Origin: Microbacterium natoriense
GTDB taxonomy: Bacteria > Actinomycetota > Actinomycetes > Actinomycetales > Microbacteriaceae
Length of the DNA: 64,000 nt
Direction of reading: 5' to 3'
Assembly (NCBI RefSeq): GCF_030816295.1
Contig: NZ_JAUSXV010000001.1
Span: 1,550,001-1,614,000, forward strand
The notes under the pieces were generated by a model, which saw nothing but the letters and a program-made list of their open reading frames with translations, did not search any database and was not told the origin of the DNA. Each line of letters starts with the position of its first letter. The first letter of the stretch is position 1. Both the position numbers and the translations under genes were made by a program. Shown here piece after piece: positions 50,434 to 59,469 of this stretch.

Positions 50434-52995
50434 GTGAGTTCCACAGAACAAATACTTGATGCGGTCTGGCCGTCGCCGCCCCGGCCGGTTGACCTGAACA
50501 CCCTGATCGATTGGACCCAACGCGTAATGCGCGCTCGAAGACTTACCGCCATGGCTGCCTCTGCGGCCGCCACCCTTGTCCTGCCGTTCCTGATCGCCTC
50601 TCCCGCTACCGCAGCGTCCACCACGGAAGTCACGTTCCCCGACCGCGCGTTGGATAGGTGCGTGGCGTCAGCCCTCGGACTGGGGCAGAACGATCCCATT
50701 ACTGTCGAGCAGGCAGCGACGCTGAAGCAGCTCACGTGCAACGAGAACGAAGTGGAATCGCTCGAAGGGATCGGGGCACTCTCAAACCTGAGCGACCTGA
50801 ACCTGCTCAAGGCCCCGCTTTCAGGTGGCTTGGGACCGCTCGCTGAACTGAGTGGTCTGAGGAAACTGTCAGTTAGTGACGCGCAGAGCCTCGACATCGC
50901 ACCCCTTGCGGACTTGGAAAGTCTCACGGAACTGAGCGTGCAACGTACCCAAGTTGCTGACCTCACGCCGCTTTCGGCAATGACTCAACTGACCTCCCTG
51001 TCGCTAAACCGCGTCCAGAACGGGAACATCACGCCACTTCAGAACCTCGTGAATCTGACGTCCTTGCAACTGAACGCTAGCGAGGTCACTGACCTGAGGC
51101 CGTTGAAAGGGCTGACGAAGATGCAGTTTTTCGAGGCCACCTCGAATCAGATCGGGGACGTGTCGCCGCTGTCTGGATGGACCTCTCTCCGTCACCTCAA
51201 CATGCACACCAACAACATCGCAGACGTCACTCCTTTGCGCGGGCTCGTCCAGCTGCGAACCGTGAACCTACAGTCCAACGGGATCTCGGATGTCTCCTCC
51301 TGGTCGAACCTGACGAGAGTCACCGATATTGCCCTTGACAACAACAAGATCGCGGAGCTCGATTCGTTCATCCCCATGTCAGGGCTCGAGACGCTGACAG
51401 TGAGCCGCAACCTTGTTGAGGACGTCGCGCCTCTTCATGACCTTGTCTTCATAGACCACCTTGATCTTTCTCGCAACAGGATCGTCTCTATTGAGCCCAT
51501 CAAGACGCTGGAAGCACCCAACTACGTCGTCCTAAACGGGCAAGACATCACGCTGCCCGAGATCGTCGTCGGGCAGCCGCAACCCAACCCAGTGCGGACG
51601 CTTGATGGGAGCCCGCTTCCTGTGACATCGCGCACCGCGGACTACGACCCGAATGCAGTCAGCTGGACATTCGCTGCAGTCGGCAACAACACTCTCAACT
51701 GGGAGTCGCCCGACCTCGGAATCGGTAGCTATTCCGTCTTCTCAGGATCAATCAGTCAGAAGTCGGTAGCCGAATCCGCTGTTCTCGAGTTGACGAAAAC
51801 AAGCAGGCTCCAGGAGGCGAACGGTATCCCCCGAGCTGGCGACAAGGTGGCGTACCGGTTCGAGATCACCAACGCCGGGAATACGACAGTGACTGAAGCT
51901 GAGATCGTAGACAACATGCCTGATCTGTCTATCTTGTCCTACTCGTGGCCGGGTGCTGCACGAGTGCTCGAGCCGGGGCAGACCGCTGCCGCTACCGCCA
52001 CATATACCCTTAAGCAGTCGGACATCGATGCGGGGCGGATCACAAACACGGCCCTCGCGACGGCAAAGTCCGTCGCCGGAACCCCGATTGCTTCGGAGCC
52101 AGCGAGCACGGATCTGGTGCTTGAGCAGGCCGCCGTCCTGAGCCTCACGAAAGAGGCGGATGTGTCTTCTGTTGCAAGCCCTGCAAGGCCTGGAGACAAC
52201 ATCGAGTACGCGTTCGTGATTGAAAACACAGGAAACGTGAGCATCTCCGGCTCGTGGATCCAGGATGAGCTCCCTAACCTCTCCGAGGTGTCCATCACCT
52301 GGCCCGACGCGGAAGGGCATCTTCTCCCTGGTCAGACTGCGAGCGGAAGTGCAACATACTCCATCACACAGGAAGACATTGATGAGGGCAGTGTGCAAAA
52401 CAAGGCTCTCGCGCACGGAACCGACCCGAACGGTGGGGATGTCGTGTCGGACGAGGCTGTAGCGAAAACGAAGCTGGATAGCGTTCCCTTGCTGCGCCTC
52501 TCGAAAACCGCCGATGCATCCGCGCTGCAGTCGCCGACGCAGATCGGAGATGAAATTCACTATGAAATTACGGCCACGAACACGGGAACGCAGACACTGA
52601 CAGAGGTGGCAATCACCGACGAGCTGCCTGGGCTGACAGAACTCACCTTCACTTGGCCGGGTGCCGTGGGAGTGCTCGCACCGGGCGAATCTGTTCGTGT
52701 GGTCACGACGTATGCCGTCCAGGCAACAGACTTCGTTAGCTATACGGTGATCAATTCCGCAGCCGCCGTGGCCACGTCGAGCGATGGCACGGCTCTGCGC
52801 GAGACAGCTTCAGTGAGCACTGTGCTTGAACACGTAGAGACGCAGCCGGTAACGGGACCGAGCCACCCGGGAGCCCCTGCTCTCGCGCTCACCGGCGCCT
52901 CGCCGCTTCTTCCCCTGGCCGCCGCTGCGGTCCTGCTGATGCTCGGACTCTTCCTGTGGCGCCGCACTCCCGCACGTCACCTCCCCACCGAGTAA
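50434..52995 (+). CDS. LRR and DUF11 wall-anchored protein (LALTG)
   Basis: An 853-residue surface protein. GTG 50434 gives a 35-residue N-terminal extension; the alternative ATG 50527 gives a shorter signal peptide (the hydrophobic core lies at about 40-62). Leucine-rich repeats of ~22 residues span about 110-370. Three DUF11-like domains (each KTADxxxxxxPxxxGDxIxYxxxxxNTGN) start near 450, 570 and 690. LALTG at 817-821, hydrophobic, RRTPARH. Likely stalk-like adhesin. A strong terminator follows. Confidence 0.9.
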   Translation: MSSTEQILDAVWPSPPRPVDLNTLIDWTQRVMRARRLTAMAASAAATLVLPFLIASPATAASTTEVTFPDRALDRCVASALGLGQNDPITVEQAATLKQLTCNENEVESLEGIGALSNLSDLNLLKAPLSGGLGPLAELSGLRKLSVSDAQSLDIAPLADLESLTELSVQRTQVADLTPLSAMTQLTSLSLNRVQNGNITPLQNLVNLTSLQLNASEVTDLRPLKGLTKMQFFEATSNQIGDVSPLSGWTSLRHLNMHTNNIADVTPLRGLVQLRTVNLQSNGISDVSSWSNLTRVTDIALDNNKIAELDSFIPMSGLETLTVSRNLVEDVAPLHDLVFIDHLDLSRNRIVSIEPIKTLEAPNYVVLNGQDITLPEIVVGQPQPNPVRTLDGSPLPVTSRTADYDPNAVSWTFAAVGNNTLNWESPDLGIGSYSVFSGSISQKSVAESAVLELTKTSRLQEANGIPRAGDKVAYRFEITNAGNTTVTEAEIVDNMPDLSILSYSWPGAARVLEPGQTAAATATYTLKQSDIDAGRITNTALATAKSVAGTPIASEPASTDLVLEQAAVLSLTKEADVSSVASPARPGDNIEYAFVIENTGNVSISGSWIQDELPNLSEVSITWPDAEGHLLPGQTASGSATYSITQEDIDEGSVQNKALAHGTDPNGGDVVSDEAVAKTKLDSVPLLRLSKTADASALQSPTQIGDEIHYEITATNTGTQTLTEVAITDELPGLTELTFTWPGAVGVLAPGESVRVVTTYAVQATDFVSYTVINSAAAVATSSDGTALRETASVSTVLEHVETQPVTGPSHPGAPALALTGASPLLPLAAAAVLLMLGLFLWRRTPARHLPTE

Positions 52996-53001
52996 CGCCC
53001 A

Positions 53002-53030
53002 GAGGGGCGGGCCGGCTGGACCCGCCCCTC
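53002..53030 (+). terminator. terminator after LRR-DUF11 gene
   Basis: gaggggcggg and cccgcccctc form a stem with a short loop, 7 bp after the stop codon; the tail is C/T rich. Confidence 0.75.
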
Positions 53031-53197
53031 CTGCCCCATATCAGCAGCCTCACAATTCGCAGGACCAGCGGAGATAGAGCTGAAAGCTCAACCATCGGTA
53101 TCGTAGATACGTTGCGCCGGTATGGCACCAGAGATAGTGTTCATCCACAGCGATGGCGTCGGCTAAGTGCCCTCGCCCGAAGCCCACAGGAGGAACG

Positions 53198-53962
53198 ATG
53201 GAATCTCCCGATTGCCTTGCACCTACCGGGGCTGACCCACTTGTGCCGATCGTTATCGCGCTGCTGCTCCTGACCGTCGGCCTTACTTTTCTCTGCATGG
53301 GGAGGAAGAAGCGTAGGTTCGGCGTCGCCGTGTTTGTTGCTTTGCTCATAGGAAGTGGCACGTTAGTGATGGCGCCGGCAACGACCGCGCACGCAGCCTC
53401 GGACGGCTGTGCGGTCCCGAGCTCTCCGCCGGTGCCGGTTCCTACTCCCACGCCGACAGAGCCAGTTGAGCCTGCCCAGACGCCGGCTTACGATCTCATC
53501 TTGGGACCCGTGAGTTGGACCGAGGCACCCCCGCGAGACGGCAGTAACTTCCCTCAACTCGTTCCAGGGTCATTGGCCAACGCGACATCAGACGCGCCTA
53601 CGGGCGCAGTGTCGATCACGATACCGAACGAACCCAATGGGTACTGGGTCATCTCGAATATCATGCTCGCTGATGGCTCTGTGGACGCGTCAGCAGTCAT
53701 TGTCAGTGGGCCCGACTTCACGACTGTCACTTTCTCATCGCCGCCGACTGCCGGATCGACCAACTTTTTCCAGATCGAGTTGACTTATCAGTACGACTCA
53801 TGGAGTCATGAGTACGTTGAACAGCCCGATGGGAGCCTCAACAGGTACGAACGTCCGGCATCAGAGATCTCTGGGACTGTCGCCGCGGACCCGGACAACC
53901 CTCAAGGGTCTACAAGCTCGACCGACCTTCCCCCGTACGTCGGGGTTATTGCGGCTCCATAG
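53198..53962 (+). CDS. exported protein with N-terminal LAPTG signal
   Basis: A 254-residue protein. ATG 53198 has AGGAGG upstream (53189-53194). Residues 7-11 are LAPTG, followed by a hydrophobic helix (about 13-34) and GRKKRR (35-40): a full sortase sorting signal but at the N-terminus. A second hydrophobic segment (42-60) with an AHA cleavage site (64-66) then looks like a signal peptide leading to a Pro/Thr-rich linker and a ~150-residue beta domain with no anchor. The topology (N-out, RKKRR in, C-domain out) is consistent. Whether sortase acts on the N-terminal motif is unknown. Function of the exported domain unknown. Confidence 0.75.
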   Translation: MESPDCLAPTGADPLVPIVIALLLLTVGLTFLCMGRKKRRFGVAVFVALLIGSGTLVMAPATTAHAASDGCAVPSSPPVPVPTPTPTEPVEPAQTPAYDLILGPVSWTEAPPRDGSNFPQLVPGSLANATSDAPTGAVSITIPNEPNGYWVISNIMLADGSVDASAVIVSGPDFTTVTFSSPPTAGSTNFFQIELTYQYDSWSHEYVEQPDGSLNRYERPASEISGTVAADPDNPQGSTSSTDLPPYVGVIAAP

Positions 53963-55534
53963 AACGCCACGCTGGATCCAAAATCCACGGATTCAGCGGC
54001 CCTGGGGCCTCGTCATCGAACTTTCGGCACGGCGGGGAGTGCTTTGCTCTCAAGAAGGAATCCGGGGATAAGTCGTCGTGTCTCTGGCACACAAACGTGA
54101 TGATGACCGGAACATCTGGCATCGGAGTCGGAATCAGTCTCGTCGACGGCTTCGGTGATGCGTGATCCAGTTGGTCATCAGCGCGAGCGTGGTTCGAACT
54201 GCTCATCCTCATCGATTTCGGCGAACAGAGACGCGATGGTCACCGAATGCGGAAAGCGTGCAGCCGGCGCGCGCAGGTGATCGTGACTGTAGATGGCGCG
54301 GTTGCCGCATCAGCCCGACTCGTCGAGTAGGAGGCCGCTCGCTTCGTACGATCCGACGGTGAAGGCGAGCTCTGTCACTGTCCGATAGATCAGTGCCGCT
54401 TCACAGATAGCGAAGCCCGCTTCGGTCCATGCGCCGCGAACTCTGCGGGGCTGCGTGTCACGTCTGTCGTTATGAGAGGCGCGACCGAGCGGTGCAGATG
54501 GCGGAATCCACGGATCCGCCGCGCAAGCCCGGACAAAATCTCTTCCCAGCGTTCCGCACGGGGCGAAGCCAGAGAACGCGTCAGCCATTTCGCGTTCTGT
54601 CAAACCGATCGCGATCGCGTCCTTCCCCGAGAAATGGCGCAGCACACCAGCGTGGTTGGAGCCGAGCGACCGCGATCGTCGCCTTCGCGTTCACATGTGC
54701 GGCGGCGAAGCTTGGAGGATGCGGATGGCGCGGGTCGGACCATTCTGTCCGCAGCGGAATCTGTTGTCGTCGGCTTCTTGCTCGCGGGAAACGCGCTCGC
54801 GCGCATAGGGCTCGAGACCGCAACGGGCCGCTCTCGGCGCAACGCCGGACGTGGACCGTGGCACCACTTACAGTGTTGTTCAGCACCCTGAGCGTTGCCG
54901 CGTTGATCACCATGGTTCCGCTCTTGAACGCGGTGGGCAGCGGGGCAGGTTTCGCCTGCTCGCAGACTGCTCGCCAGTTGGGATCTAGTCCGTTGGCGCA
55001 GTGGCAGAGCTAGCGTTCATCGGCTCTACATCGTGGCGACCATGACGCTCGCTACTACTGAGCAACGCGCCTGGTCGTACGCAGGCATGCTCGGTGAGAG
55101 CACGGTCGGGCTGAGCGCAGCTGCGCTGACCGCGCTCCCTGGAAGATCACCAAGGCGTCCACGGGTGCGGCGGTGGTCAAAGCGAACAACCGTGCAGCCG
55201 TTGTCGGGCTGGCCTCCGGGGTATGGACGAGTACTCCACTAATCGCGGTTCGAACGTCTGGGGTCGTGCATGGCGTCTTGCGGGCACTCTCACTGGGTCC
55301 AGTCACGAGACGCGGCGCGGTGTCGACGCCAGGGGGTTGCGGGTGGCGCTCAACGCGACGTTTTCAATCACCTAGATCCGCCTACCCCGCACCCAGTAAA
55401 AAGGTGGGGCGCGCACTTGGACACTCAGTAGCGGCAGTCAAGTACCTAGCGGTCTCGTACTGCGTTCAGTCTCTTACGAGCAACAACTGCGTAGTGGACA
55501 CAGATCCCACGCAGGTCACCTTCTGTGAAGACCG
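53963..55534. other. gene-poor region with degraded coding
   Basis: 1.57 kb with no gene I can support. Fragments of protein-like translation occur in mixed frames: a plus-strand stretch ending at 54165 (GGECFALKKESGDKS, SCLWHTNVMMTGTSGIG), a minus-strand stretch ending near 54310, and a plus-strand stretch at about 55043-55240. None has start, stop and body together. It also holds a tRNA-like D-arm sequence at 54993-55010. I regard the region as decayed insertion sequence. Confidence 0.4.
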
Positions 55535-56329
55535 ATGAGAGAGCTAATGCTGTTACGACGTCCACCTGTCAGGTTCGGCAGAATTCTCAAGGGCGTGACG
55601 GTGAGCACCATCGCCGCCATTACGGTATGGCATCTGTTCGCGTCGTTCCTTTGGATCTCTCCCCCCACACCGCTGCGCCAAATCGTGCCTGGAAACATGT
55701 TGTCGGCCTACATGCTGCCCTGGTTTGGGCAGAGCTGGAGTGTGTTCGCCCCGGAGCCCATCAATGGGGCGTACACGTTCGCCGTTCGCGCAAAGGTGCT
55801 CAACGAGGTAGGGGAAGTTGAAGAGACTGACTGGGTTACGCCGACGGACGTCGAGTATGGACTCGCGCACCACAATCTCTTCCCGCCACGAGCGGCAAAT
55901 CTTGGCTATCACGCATCCAGCGGGGTCAAAGATCGTTGGAGTCGGCTGACCGCGGAGCAGCAGGAGATTACTAGTCTCAACTACTTCGAGGGAGACGCAT
56001 GGCTTGGGCGGTTGCGCGACGATCTCTTGGCGCAGTCCGCTGACAACGAAGATGCGGTGATCGATTACATCGTCGCGGAGCAAGTGGCAGCGGGCTACGC
56101 AACCCAGGTGGCCGTTGCCGTTTGGGGCGACGAGGTCGTACAGGTGCAGTTCAAAGCGACACGTCAGAACATAGTCCCCTTCGCGCAGAGGAATGACGAA
56201 GACGCGAAGCGTCCGGCTCCACAAATCGCCAGTACCGGGTGGCGAGGGCTGTTGATTCGAGACCAGCAGGATTCGGCACCGTTTGACGAAATCTTCGCCG
56301 GCGAGCGGCAGAAGGAGGCCAGCAAGTGA
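55535..56329 (+). CDS. DUF5819 family protein
   Basis: A 264-residue protein with one N-terminal transmembrane helix (about 20-42) and an extracytoplasmic or peripheral domain containing PWFGQSWSVFAPEP (about 62-75), the hallmark of DUF5819. It is the first gene of a four-gene coupled operon: its TGA overlaps the HTTM start (GTG 56326). DUF5819 and HTTM genes are paired in other actinobacteria, similar to SdpA with SdpB. Enzymatic role unknown. Confidence 0.8.
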   Translation: MRELMLLRRPPVRFGRILKGVTVSTIAAITVWHLFASFLWISPPTPLRQIVPGNMLSAYMLPWFGQSWSVFAPEPINGAYTFAVRAKVLNEVGEVEETDWVTPTDVEYGLAHHNLFPPRAANLGYHASSGVKDRWSRLTAEQQEITSLNYFEGDAWLGRLRDDLLAQSADNEDAVIDYIVAEQVAAGYATQVAVAVWGDEVVQVQFKATRQNIVPFAQRNDEDAKRPAPQIASTGWRGLLIRDQQDSAPFDEIFAGERQKEASK

Positions 56330-57453
56330 TGGCCCTCACCACTCTGATCACCTCCTGGCACTTCGTTCTGAGTGTCATCACCAACACGCTGCGACTGGTC
56401 ATGCGCAATGCGAAGAGCATTGCGACTGCCGCGGTGGCGCTGCTTTTGGACCGAAAGCACGCGCGCTATGGCCTGTCTGTTACGCGCATGCTTCTAGGGG
56501 TGACGGTCCTCGGTTGGACGCTGACAAACTTCGGAACGCGTCAATACACGTTCGGTGGCGGTATGGCTTGGACCGGGCAGATTGAGTTCCCGAGCAGCGA
56601 TTTCGCTAAGTTCCCACCGTTCTCATGGATTGTTGAAGCAGCTCCGAATGGGATCGCGCTCACCTCGGTCTTCCTCGTTGTTGTGGTGTTGGCGCTCCTA
56701 TTGATAGTTGGCTATCGCACTCGGCTAACTCTCGTTGTTCTGATGGTGTTTTGGGTAGGCCTGCTCGCCATAAATCCGACGGTTCAGGACCAGAGCGACA
56801 ACCTCACACGCATCGCGATGACTTCTCTACTCTTCGCTTCCCCGGCGGAAGTCTGGTCGCTTGATGCGCGAAGGAGGCGACGGCGTCGAACTGGCGAGCA
56901 TGCAGGAGCGCTGTCACGAACCTCCGCTGGACAAGGGTTCGTCCCCGAGTGGCTGTCCAACTGCATGCACAACTGTGCGGTTGTGGTGATCGGCGCGCAG
57001 CTCTGCATGGTTTACGCCTCGGGCGGGCTCTATAAAGCCCAAGGAGCGCCCTGGTACAACGGGTACGCAATTTACAACGCAATCAATGTTCCGCAGTTTG
57101 GAACCTGGCCCGAGATTTCCGCTCTGATCTCCGTTTGGGGCCCAGTCGTCGCCATAGGCACGATCGGTACGGTTCTCTTCCAGGCGGCGTTCCCCGTAAT
57201 GCTCGTCAACTCTTGGACTAGGCGAATCGCTCTCATCGTGATTTTGTCTTTTCATCTCGCGATTGCTGTAGTCATGGGGCTGCCGTGGTTCTCGCTCGCA
57301 ATGGTTGCTATGGACGCAGTATTTATCACGGACGGCACCTATCGCCGGGTTGCTTATAGTCTGAAGCACGCATGGCGGGAAGCTCGATCCAAGAAGCGGA
57401 GCCAGAGCAATCCATCTCGAGCGAGCGAGACCCGAAGCGAGCTCAGCATCTGA
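56326..57453 (+). CDS. HTTM-domain membrane protein
   Basis: A 375-residue protein with about eight transmembrane helices of the HTTM (vitamin-K-carboxylase-like / SdpB-like) type. Conserved features include GVTVLGWTLTNF, the INPTVQDQSDNLTRIAMT loop and the YKAQGAPWYNGYA segment (about 233-246). Arg/Lys-rich stretches at about 188-194 and 355-363 face the cytoplasm. GTG 56326 overlaps the previous stop by 4 bp (ATG 56329 possible), and the stop overlaps the next start (TGATG). Probably acts with DUF5819 to modify or mature a partner. Confidence 0.85.
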   Translation: MMALTTLITSWHFVLSVITNTLRLVMRNAKSIATAAVALLLDRKHARYGLSVTRMLLGVTVLGWTLTNFGTRQYTFGGGMAWTGQIEFPSSDFAKFPPFSWIVEAAPNGIALTSVFLVVVVLALLLIVGYRTRLTLVVLMVFWVGLLAINPTVQDQSDNLTRIAMTSLLFASPAEVWSLDARRRRRRRTGEHAGALSRTSAGQGFVPEWLSNCMHNCAVVVIGAQLCMVYASGGLYKAQGAPWYNGYAIYNAINVPQFGTWPEISALISVWGPVVAIGTIGTVLFQAAFPVMLVNSWTRRIALIVILSFHLAIAVVMGLPWFSLAMVAMDAVFITDGTYRRVAYSLKHAWREARSKKRSQSNPSRASETRSELSI

Positions 57454-58889
57454 TGGATGTCACAGTAGTGGGGTCGGGGCCCAACGGGCTCGTCGCGGCC
57501 TACGTCTGTGCGCTAGCAGGACTTCGAGTACGAGTAGTTGAAAGCGATGAAGAACTGGGCGGGGGAGCGCGTTCCCACTCCGATCTTGAGACCGGATTCG
57601 TCCACGATAAATGCTCATCTGTGCACCCCACTGCTGCTGCGTCGCCGATCTTCAACGCTATGCGTCTAGAACAAGACATCAAGTATGTGTATCCGCGCGC
57701 ATCGTACGCTCATGTGCTGGACGAAGGACGTGCCGCGTTGGCATACAGATCGCTTCGCGACACAACCGCCGAGATGAGTGGGGATGCCCGGCGCTGGCGA
57801 CAAACGTTTGACGCTGGCTCGGGGTTCGGGGATAGCGTGGTGAGGGCCTCATTCTTGACGCCTCCTCTCGGTCCTGTCGGTATTCCGGACAAACTTCGGC
57901 TCGCCCTGGGCGCTGCCGCCCGCGCCGCCCAACCGTTTAGAACTATTGAAGCTGACGCACTCTGGACGGGGCTTCGAGCTCACGCCCCGGGGGCGCCGCG
58001 CTCCATCGCATCTGCGCTCGTCGCGGTGTCCTTGGGGACGCTCGCCCACCAAAAGGGTTGGCCTTTCATCTCAGGCGGCAGCGCGCAACTCACTGACGCG
58101 CTTGTGAAGAGACTGACGGAATTGTCCGTCACCTTCGCTCTGGGGCACACCATCACAGACTTCCGCGAGCTGTCCAGCCGGGCAGTGATCTACTGCGGTT
58201 CTCCTCGGGGGTACGTCCAGGCAGCGGGCGCGCAGATGCCCGCGAAGTCACGAAAGAGGTTTGAGCGATTCCGCTACGGTCCCTCCGTCGTCAAGATCGA
58301 CGCAACCTTAGACGGCGCAATCCCATGGACCGACAAGCGACTTAGAGAAGCTGGCACGGTTCACCTCGGCGGCACCGGCCCGCAGATCGTCGCCAGCGAG
58401 CAAGGTGTCGCGCAGGGGCAAGATTCTGAGGAACCTTTCGTGCTGGTCACCCAAGCCTCAAACTTCGATCCGTGGCGTGCACCACTAGGAAAAGGCGTGT
58501 TCTATGCGTATGCGCATGTCTCCTCAAGCGCCAAACCGGTCGAGGTAAGCGACCGTATCGCCGGGTTACTGGAGTCCCATGCGCCAGGGTTTCGCAGTCT
58601 TGTCCGCCGATGGCGAATTACGGAGCCGAGACAACTCGCGCATCAAAATCTGAACTATGTCGACGGTGACATTTGCACCGGAGAGATCTCCTTGCGGCAA
58701 CTTGTTGGCCGACCGGTTGTGGCCTTCAACCCATGGCGGGGGCCGGTCTCTGGAACCTACTTAGGTTCCGCGGGGACCTTTCCCGGACCGGGCACACACG
58801 GCATGGCGGGGTGGCATGCGGCCCGCACTTGCCTTTCGGACCTATTTGACAGACAGATGACCCTAGACCTGATTGAGGAACTCCAATGA
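57453..58889 (+). CDS. FAD-dependent oxidoreductase (phytoene-desaturase-like)
   Basis: A 478-residue flavoprotein. ATG 57453 overlaps the HTTM stop (TGATG). The FAD Rossmann motif VGSGPNGLVAAYVCALAG is at about 5-22, followed by the ribose-binding Glu in VRVVESDEELGGGARS (about 26-41). The C-terminal AGTFPGPGTHGMAGWHAA (about 441-458) matches the FAD-binding end of phytoene desaturase-like amine oxidases. It has no signal peptide. In other organisms similar proteins are near HTTM genes. The substrate is not known; oxidation of a peptide, lipid or carotenoid precursor is possible. Confidence 0.85.
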   Translation: MDVTVVGSGPNGLVAAYVCALAGLRVRVVESDEELGGGARSHSDLETGFVHDKCSSVHPTAAASPIFNAMRLEQDIKYVYPRASYAHVLDEGRAALAYRSLRDTTAEMSGDARRWRQTFDAGSGFGDSVVRASFLTPPLGPVGIPDKLRLALGAAARAAQPFRTIEADALWTGLRAHAPGAPRSIASALVAVSLGTLAHQKGWPFISGGSAQLTDALVKRLTELSVTFALGHTITDFRELSSRAVIYCGSPRGYVQAAGAQMPAKSRKRFERFRYGPSVVKIDATLDGAIPWTDKRLREAGTVHLGGTGPQIVASEQGVAQGQDSEEPFVLVTQASNFDPWRAPLGKGVFYAYAHVSSSAKPVEVSDRIAGLLESHAPGFRSLVRRWRITEPRQLAHQNLNYVDGDICTGEISLRQLVGRPVVAFNPWRGPVSGTYLGSAGTFPGPGTHGMAGWHAARTCLSDLFDRQMTLDLIEELQ

Positions 58890-59308
58890 AGAAGACATGC
58901 GTCAGCCTTTTGATGATCGCCGCGTTGATCGGAACGCTGGCTGGATGTGGATCCGTCGAGAAGGAGCCGACAGATCTGAAAGTGGCAGACGGTAGTGATA
59001 ACGGAAGCGTGAGCCAACTTGAGGAGATTCGGGCTGCACGGGATGCGATCACCCTTGAGACGTGCGAACTCAGTGGTGACCACCTCACCGCATCGGGTGC
59101 ATTCAGTCCGCCCGCGGACTTCGATTCTGATATCCATCTGACGGTGCGATGGGATGTGGTCGGAGGCCCCAATGTGCAAAGCACGGTGACGCTCGAGGCG
59201 GATACGGATCAGGAAGATTCGGATTGGTCTGCGGAAGCGACGCTCGAAGGCGAAATTAAGGCGACAGAGGTTACGTGCTCCACGGGGATCACCGTCGAGG
59301 TGGAATGA
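58886..59308 (+). CDS. small lipoprotein, fourth gene of coupled operon
   Basis: A 140-residue lipoprotein with ATGA overlap to the oxidoreductase. Signal peptide ends in LAGC (Cys21). A short acidic spacer precedes a ~95-residue beta domain with Cys in ETCELSGDHLTASG and in EVTCSTGITVEVE, likely a disulfide. Being the last, exported gene of the operon, it may be substrate, effector or immunity protein. Family not recognised. Confidence 0.8.
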   Translation: MKKTCVSLLMIAALIGTLAGCGSVEKEPTDLKVADGSDNGSVSQLEEIRAARDAITLETCELSGDHLTASGAFSPPADFDSDIHLTVRWDVVGGPNVQSTVTLEADTDQEDSDWSAEATLEGEIKATEVTCSTGITVEVE

Positions 59309-59441
59309 GCTTACGCGGATCCTGATGTAGGTAGGCCCCGGAACTGCCCTTGATATAGCACCTATGCATTGAAGAGAAGGTGATCGCTTCGCCGTGAGAA
59401 GTCAATCGCGCATATCGCAATCAATTCACTCCCTCCAGATC

Positions 59442-59468
59442 ATGCCTGTACACCGAATGGTCAATTGA
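59442..59468 (+). other. short upstream ORF before the giant gene
   Basis: ATG CCT GTA CAC CGA ATG GTC AAT TGA encodes MPVHRMVN; its TGA is followed one base later by ATG 59470. It could regulate translation by reinitiation, because the main start has no Shine-Dalgarno sequence. Chance is possible. Confidence 0.3.
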
Positions 59469-59469
59469 A

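Noticed and set aside
54310..54645. Minus-strand 111-codon frame
   Set aside because: Some natural-looking sequence, but no ribosome site, no recognised family and overlapping frames of equal quality.
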